From positions 1 to 64,000 of the forward strand of contig JAUSBY010000011.1 of NCBI GenBank assembly GCA_030651765.1: 64,000 nucleotides of DNA, given 5' to 3'. Position 1 is the first letter of the stretch, and every line of letters starts with the position of its first letter. Shown piece after piece: positions 59,250-64,000 of this stretch. The notes beneath the pieces were generated by a model. It saw nothing but the letters and a program-made list of their open reading frames with translations, searched no databases and was not told the DNA's origin. Made by a program: the position numbers and the translations under genes. The DNA is from Coriobacteriia bacterium. GTDB taxonomy: Bacteria > Actinomycetota > Coriobacteriia > Anaerosomatales > Anaerosomataceae.

Positions 59250-61302
59250 CTGCCGTCGCCCGTCCCGGCGTATCCGCAGGCTCGACGATGCACCGGTCCG
59301 GGAGCCGAAGTGTGAATACCGACCCGCGTCCGGGTACGCTCGCGACCTCGATCGTCGCTCCAAGCGCGTCGGCGATGCGGCGGCTCGCCGGCAGACCGAT
59401 GCCCGCTGCGGGTTCGTGCATCTCGGGACCTTCGAACAGCGACTTGAGTCGCTCAGGATCGATACCCCGGCCGGTGTCCGACACCGTAATCGTGCTCTGT
59501 CCCTCTTCGGAGTGACCTACCGTGACGCTGACCTCGCCGCGCTCGGTGTACTTGATCGCATTCGAGAGTAAGTTGAGCAGGACCTTCTGCACCTTGTAGC
59601 GATCCGTCTCCACGTCGATTGGTCGGACGTCTGCCGCCATCGCGATTCGAAGACCTTTGTCCGCGGCAAACGAGCTAAGACCGAACACGACCGATTCGAC
59701 CAACTCTACGAGGTCGAACGCCTCGGGTTCGCACCTGAGATCCCCGTCATCGTCGCGCTGGCTCTCGATCAGACTGTTCACGAACGCCGACAGCCGCCTG
59801 CCCGCCTCAAGCACCATCGCGGTCTGCCGTCGCTGCTCGTCGGTGAGTTCACCAGCCATGCCACCGAGCATCAGTTCCGAGAAGCCGGTGATGGTCTGCA
59901 AAGAGGTGCGGACCTCCTGGGTCAGGTTCGCGAAGATCATGTCCCGCGCGACCGACGCATGTTGGAGCTCGGCGTTGGCGCGCAAGAGGTCCTGCGTGCG
60001 CTGGCTCACGATCTGCTCGAGGCTCCGCTGGTGCCGTTCGATCTGGGCCTCCATGCGGAGGCGCTCCGTGACGTCGGTAAGCATCGAGTACAGCAGTCGT
60101 CTGCCCCCGACCATGATCGAGCCCGTGCTCACCTCGACGTCGCGTGCCGAGCCGTCGGCAGTCCTGTGCTTTCCGGCAAAGCGTACGCGCGTCCCGTCAA
60201 CGGCACGCTCCAGCTCGGCCTGGACCGTATCGGCCGGCAGGGCGTCGACCTGCAACACGCTCATGGTCACGAGATCCTCGCGGTTGTACCCGTAGAATGC
60301 GCACGCCGCAGGATTGGCATCGATGATCTGGGTCGTGACCGGCTCGATCAGCAGGATCGGCACCGAAGAGCCCTGGAAGACGGCCCCGTATCGCTGTTCG
60401 CTGTCCTTGAGCTCCCGTTCGGCCACCAGCCGCGCCAGGATCTCGGCGGCGCGCGTACTCATGATGCTCAGCGTGGCGCAGGCGCCGGCGATGTCTGATG
60501 GCGGCTCGCGCCAGAGTCCGACGAGCATGCCCAGACGCCGACCATCACTGCCGGGTAACGCAACGCCGATGTAGACTCCGAAGCCCTTGTCGGCCAGCCA
60601 TGAGTTCCCCGTGAGGCTCTCCGCCGCGCCATCCGCCACGCAGACGAACCGTCTTCCTTTGAGCGGTCTGGCGAGCGTGCCCGCGAGTGTCGCCGCGGAC
60701 TCAGGTGATGGCTGGGCGTTCCCGTGTGGCTCCCAGGCCGCCAGGAGCGACGCCTCCTCGGGGTCGTCCGGGTCGGTCTCGGCCATACACATGTAGTCCG
60801 CGCCCACCAGCATACCGAGTCTCGCGACGATCTCATCGAGTGCCTGGTACGACTCCTCGTCGGACATCGTGCGGAGTCCCTCGTAGGCCAAGGCGCGGCG
60901 ATCGCCCGGCGTGACCGTGACGAAGACGATGGCGCCGCCGAGTGAGCCTCCCGGCCCTCTGAACGGTATGGCGGTGAGTGTTGTGTCGGTGGCCTGACCG
61001 TCGGGCGTGCGGAGCCGGACGCGGATATCGAACGTCGGGTCGGCTTCTTCGCTGCGCGCCGCCACGATGGTCCATAGGTCCGTGCCATCGTGAGCCAGAA
61101 CGCGCGGGGTCTCGCCTTCGCCCGATGCGCAGAGCCAGCCTGCCGAGCGGCTACAGGCGAGCAGCTCTCCGTCGGGACCGAAGATGAAGGTCGGGAGCGG
61201 CTGCGCGTCGGCGATCGCGACCACCAGCGGCCTGGCCCCCGTGGGCATGAGAGGCGCGGTCTGCCCCCGCCGCTCCTGCGAATGACGGCCCTCGGCTTCC
61301 AC
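59236..61302 (-). CDS. Sensor histidine-kinase-like protein lacking the phosphoacceptor histidine
   Basis: The 688 residues run PAS (about 25-130), GAF-like (145-300), PAS (315-430), a coiled-coil linker, a HisKA-like pair of helices (455-520) and an ATPase domain (545-665). The H box reads IFANLTQEVRTSLQTITG, so Gln462 stands where the phosphoaccepting His should be. The N box LLNLLSNAIKYTERG and G box DTGRGIDPE are intact; the last G box is AGIGLPAS. It may bind ATP but cannot autophosphorylate in the usual way. GTG 61302 has GAGGAGG upstream. No response-regulator gene is adjacent. Confidence 0.85.
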   Translation of the reverse strand: MEAEGRHSQERRGQTAPLMPTGARPLVVAIADAQPLPTFIFGPDGELLACSRSAGWLCASGEGETPRVLAHDGTDLWTIVAARSEEADPTFDIRVRLRTPDGQATDTTLTAIPFRGPGGSLGGAIVFVTVTPGDRRALAYEGLRTMSDEESYQALDEIVARLGMLVGADYMCMAETDPDDPEEASLLAAWEPHGNAQPSPESAATLAGTLARPLKGRRFVCVADGAAESLTGNSWLADKGFGVYIGVALPGSDGRRLGMLVGLWREPPSDIAGACATLSIMSTRAAEILARLVAERELKDSEQRYGAVFQGSSVPILLIEPVTTQIIDANPAACAFYGYNREDLVTMSVLQVDALPADTVQAELERAVDGTRVRFAGKHRTADGSARDVEVSTGSIMVGGRRLLYSMLTDVTERLRMEAQIERHQRSLEQIVSQRTQDLLRANAELQHASVARDMIFANLTQEVRTSLQTITGFSELMLGGMAGELTDEQRRQTAMVLEAGRRLSAFVNSLIESQRDDDGDLRCEPEAFDLVELVESVVFGLSSFAADKGLRIAMAADVRPIDVETDRYKVQKVLLNLLSNAIKYTERGEVSVTVGHSEEGQSTITVSDTGRGIDPERLKSLFEGPEMHEPAAGIGLPASRRIADALGATIEVASVPGRGSVFTLRLPDRCIVEPADTPGRATADDAG

Positions 61303-61360
61303 GACCCTCCTCACCCGTGACTCCTCAACAGTAAGACGATAGCACGGCTGAGCCGAGAGG

Positions 61361-62251
61361 TTACCGGCGTACCGCGCCTCGCGCGCCTCGCGCGTTGACG
61401 AGTGTGACGCCGACGATCGCCACCGCACCTCCGACAAGCGAGACTACGGATGGCGTTTCCCGGATCCACACCCACGCGATGCCGATGGCGAGCACCGGCG
61501 ACAGGTAGAGGAACGACGACAGGAGTGAGGCCGGCATGCGCGCCAATGCGTACGACCAGGCAAGGTACGCAAGCGCCGCCGGGAAGACGCCAAGATACAC
61601 GACGGCCACCGTTTCACTCCAGCTGGCGGCGGGGATCTGCCGGAGCAGGGACGGCGCCCACACGAGCATCGGGACGGTTCCCGACCAGATGACGTATGTG
61701 GTGAACTCGAGCGGCCGATACCGGGTGAGCAGCGGCTTGGACACGACGAAGTACGCCGCCGTGACCACAGCCGACACGAGAATGAGCAGCGCCCCGGGCT
61801 CGAAGTGCAGGCCGCCAGTCCCTTCGCCGAGTGTGATCAGCGCCACGCCCGCGAACGACACGCCGATACCGGCCCATCCGCGCAGCGTCAGGCGCTCGCC
61901 GAGGAACGCTACGGCCATCAGCGCCGTGAACACCGGCCCCGACGCGATGATCAGGCTCGCGGCGCCCGCACTCACCGTGAGTTCGCCGTAGTTGAGCGCC
62001 ACGTGATAGATGGTGATGCCGAACGCGCCTGCAAGCGCGATGCGGGGCAGATCCCGGGCATCAGGCAGCCGCATCCTCGTCAGGACCGCATAGCCACCCA
62101 AGACGACGGAGGCGACGCCGAAACGCAGCAGGGCGAGCTCGCCGGGACCGTAGCCACTGAGTCCGGCCTTGATGCCCGCGAACGCGGAGGCCCACAAGAC
62201 GAGCGTGACGGCGATGGCAAGCGCGGTCTTGAGGTCGAGGGTGCGCCTCAC
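61361..62251 (-). CDS. EamA/DMT-family transporter
   Basis: A 296-residue membrane protein with ten helices in two EamA repeats. Each half begins with a TLVLWASAFAGIKAG-like or ILVSAVVTAAYFVVSK segment, and FLGERLTLRGWAGIGVSFAG occurs at the end of the first repeat. The family exports amino acids or metabolites. GTG 62251 is 10 bp after the ABC-2 permease gene, so they may be cotranscribed. The substrate is not evident. Confidence 0.87.
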   Translation of the reverse strand: MRRTLDLKTALAIAVTLVLWASAFAGIKAGLSGYGPGELALLRFGVASVVLGGYAVLTRMRLPDARDLPRIALAGAFGITIYHVALNYGELTVSAGAASLIIASGPVFTALMAVAFLGERLTLRGWAGIGVSFAGVALITLGEGTGGLHFEPGALLILVSAVVTAAYFVVSKPLLTRYRPLEFTTYVIWSGTVPMLVWAPSLLRQIPAASWSETVAVVYLGVFPAALAYLAWSYALARMPASLLSSFLYLSPVLAIGIAWVWIRETPSVVSLVGGAVAIVGVTLVNARGARGAVRR

Positions 62252-62261
62252 GCCGACGCGC

Positions 62262-63443
62262 TCACTCGAACTTCAACAGCTTGATGCCCGCGCCGAGAGA
62301 CACGGCCGCGAAGCCGAGGAGGATTGCCGACGGCAGAAGCGCCGCATCGAGACCCTGGTTGCGTGCGATGACATCGGTAAGACCCGTCACGGCCCAGCCG
62401 GTCGGGGTGAGTCTCGCGATGGCCTGCATGAAGGGCGGGACGACCTCGATCGGCCACAGACAGCCACCGAGCATCGCGAGACCGGTCGAGATGAGCGGGC
62501 TCAGGCCGCTCAACTGATCGCGCGTGCGCACGAGTGCGGTGACGAGCACTGCAAGTCCGGTCCCCGCAAGAATGTACGCGCCGAGGACGAGTCCGGTGGC
62601 GACCGGGTCGCGGCCCCACGGAACGCCGAAGACGAGCGCCCCGACGGCGACGAGTATGAGTGCCTGCACGGATGCCGCCATGACGATGCCGAGTACCTTG
62701 CCGCCCAGCAGCGTGCCCCTCGCAAGCGGCGCGACGAGCAGCCGACGAAGGGTGCCCTGCTCGCGCTCCTCGAGAATACCGCCCGCGCTACCGAAGGTCA
62801 TGAACAGGATGAACCAGACCGTGAACCCGATCGAGCTGAGCGTGGCGCCCTCGGCCATGACCGAGTCTCCGCGGACATCGGATGCCACGACCGTCTGGCC
62901 TTCGGCATAGACCGGCGGCTTCGGGTCCCACTTCGCGTTCGCGGTCTCGTAGACCTCGTCGAAGTCCACCGAACCCGGCGGCGCCATGCGCACGACCACT
63001 TCGGCGGTCTGCGCGTTTCCGGACATCCGCATCGCGATGCCCTGAACGACCGAGATGACGGCGTACGCGCTCTCCGAGGTGGGATCGCGCAGGACCTGGA
63101 TGACGCCGCCATCGCCCTTCAGCCCCTCCTCGAATCCGTCCGGCACGAGTACCGCGACCCCGTCGCTGCCGGAGGCTATCAGATCCTCGGCCTGCGAGCG
63201 GGACACCGCGCTCGTCTCGAACGACTCCTCCGCGTCGAGCAGTGTACCGACCTGCGCAGAGTAGACGGAGTCGTCATCGTCGACGAAGAGCACCCGCATC
63301 GCCTCGCCCTCGCCACCGGAGAAGGCAGAGCCGAAGAGCATCGTGAGCGCGAGCGGCAGGATGATGACCCCGACGAGTTCACCCGGGTTGCGCAGGAGCT
63401 GCAACCCGTTCAGCCACGCGAGAGCGAGCATCTTGCGCATCAT
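62262..63443 (-). CDS. ABC-2 family transporter permease
   Basis: A 393-residue permease. One membrane segment near the start (VGVIILPLALTMLFGSAFSG) is followed by a 170-residue extracytoplasmic domain (ending near GATLSSIGFTVW), then five membrane segments with ILEEREQGTLRRLLVAPLAR and LTPTGWAVTGLTDVI, the typical ABC-2 layout. It may export a drug, lipid or cell-wall part. ATG 63443 overlaps the previous permease stop; the two probably form a heterodimer whose ATPase lies beyond the window. Confidence 0.87.
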   Translation of the reverse strand: MMRKMLALAWLNGLQLLRNPGELVGVIILPLALTMLFGSAFSGGEGEAMRVLFVDDDDSVYSAQVGTLLDAEESFETSAVSRSQAEDLIASGSDGVAVLVPDGFEEGLKGDGGVIQVLRDPTSESAYAVISVVQGIAMRMSGNAQTAEVVVRMAPPGSVDFDEVYETANAKWDPKPPVYAEGQTVVASDVRGDSVMAEGATLSSIGFTVWFILFMTFGSAGGILEEREQGTLRRLLVAPLARGTLLGGKVLGIVMAASVQALILVAVGALVFGVPWGRDPVATGLVLGAYILAGTGLAVLVTALVRTRDQLSGLSPLISTGLAMLGGCLWPIEVVPPFMQAIARLTPTGWAVTGLTDVIARNQGLDAALLPSAILLGFAAVSLGAGIKLLKFE

Positions 63444-64000
63444 TCGTGCCTCAGCCGCCACACGCCGAACGCAAAGAGCGTCGCGGCGATAACGAGGAGC
63501 CAGGCAACGTTCATCAGTACGTCCGACGCGGTCCCGCCGCGCATCAGGTCGAGGAATCCGTCGACGGCCCAGTAGACCGGCGAGATCACCTGAACGGGAA
63601 GCAGGAACTTCGGCAGTTGCTCGGTGGGGACCATCGAGCCGCCGGTCGCTGCGAACAGCATGATCGCAGCCGGGGCGATGCCGCCGATGGTGCGCTCGGT
63701 CTTCCCGAGCGCCGCCAGCGTCATCGCCAGCCCCGCTCCCGCGAGGGCCTCGGCAAGGCCGAGCGACAGGACACCCACAAGGTCCGCGCCCCAGTCGACG
63801 CCAAAGAGCATCCGTGTGCCCACGAGCAGCACCAGGAACTGCCCGACGCCGATCATGAGTACCGCGATAGCTTTGCCCCCGACGATGGCGATCGTGGTGG
63901 CGGGAGTCGACATCATGCGCGCGAACGTCTGCTCACGGCGCTCCTTCACGAACGAGAATGCGCCGAACATACTGCCGAACAGGAGGAACATCGCCGTCAT
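63440..64000 (-). CDS. ABC-2 family transporter permease, C-terminal part (runs off the window)
   Basis: At least 186 residues, the C-terminal half of a second ABC-2 permease: a membrane segment (AMFLLFGSMFGAFSFVKE), RREQTFARMMSTPATTIAIV, four more helices and VISPVYWAVDGFLDLMRGG near the end. The amino end lies beyond position 64000, and the first Met in the window is internal. It is coupled to the downstream permease gene by overlapping stop and start codons. Confidence 0.85.
   Translation of the reverse strand: MTAMFLLFGSMFGAFSFVKERREQTFARMMSTPATTIAIVGGKAIAVLMIGVGQFLVLLVGTRMLFGVDWGADLVGVLSLGLAEALAGAGLAMTLAALGKTERTIGGIAPAAIMLFAATGGSMVPTEQLPKFLLPVQVISPVYWAVDGFLDLMRGGTASDVLMNVAWLLVIAATLFAFGVWRLRHE

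Noticed and set aside
1-64000. CRISPR array, prophage or tRNA genes
   Set aside because: No regularly spaced repeats, phage structural genes or tRNA-like cloverleafs with CCA ends were seen; the only mobile DNA is the insertion-sequence end at the left edge.

Overview
The window is 64 kb of high-GC, densely coded DNA with no rRNA, tRNA or CRISPR array. It suggests an anaerobic or facultative high-GC Gram-positive bacterium, most likely an Actinomycetota lineage close to the Coriobacteriia. Reasons are a UPF0182 protein, an M-box-controlled Nramp-related magnesium transporter of the kind described in Eggerthella, a secreted seven-heme cytochrome c, a PspC/LiaF-like envelope pair, and frequent GTG/TTG starts with strong AGGAGG-type ribosome sites. 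Neighbouring genes overlap by ATGA or GTGA again and again, so translational coupling is the rule. The taxonomic placement is inference; no marker gene is present.

Layout. 0-0.6 kb: the end of an IS21-family insertion sequence that has cut off the 3' part of rpiA. 0.7-5.3 kb: a hybrid histidine kinase, three stand-alone receiver proteins and a seven-heme cytochrome c. 5.3-8.5 kb (minus): an NMT1/SsuA-type ABC importer and a GNAT protein. 8.6-13.8 kb (plus): a HAD phosphatase, an M-box riboswitch with promoter and terminator, an MgtE-like protein, an Nramp-related transporter and 5-formyl-THF cyclo-ligase. 13.8-22 kb (minus): polysaccharide deacetylase, YbaK-like protein, GNAT, PRC-barrel and YtxH proteins, a T-box-controlled aminotransferase-ddl pair, a stand-alone cyanophycin-synthetase N-domain, two small membrane proteins and an RlpA-like protein. 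22-28.5 kb (minus): UPF0182 and the first HEAT-repeat/HD-GYP pair. 28.6-34.2 kb: maf, a methyltransferase, an amidohydrolase, PspC, LiaF-like and CorC/CNNM proteins. 34.3-37.6 kb (plus): the second HEAT-repeat/HD-GYP pair. 37.6-39.7 kb: winged-helix, universal-stress and TrhA proteins.

40-51.3 kb (plus) is one long run: a membrane protein with a degenerate GGDEF domain, then a cation/proton antiporter set in the gene order of the archaeal Mbh antiporter module (E-F-G-MbhD-MbhE/B-C-D), extended by three more large antiporter-type subunits. The last subunit carries an unexplained soluble extension. A cysteine-rich 2x[4Fe-4S] protein follows. No hydrogenase or other catalytic module is present. 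51.4-58.3 kb (minus): a ribose-type ABC importer, fused DhaK-DhaL kinase, RpiB-type isomerase and SDR dehydrogenase. This set fits catabolism of a four-carbon polyol such as threitol or erythritol. 58.4-64 kb (minus): a nitroreductase-like protein, a sensor kinase without its phosphoacceptor histidine, an EamA exporter and an ABC-2 permease pair that runs off the window.

Two systems stand out. The HEAT-repeat/HD-GYP gene pair occurs twice, in the same order, with the same 4-bp overlap, and all four proteins share an N-terminal domain that I do not recognise; it looks like an undescribed two-protein signalling module. The antiporter super-operon is headed by a defective GGDEF protein and tailed by an iron-sulfur protein.
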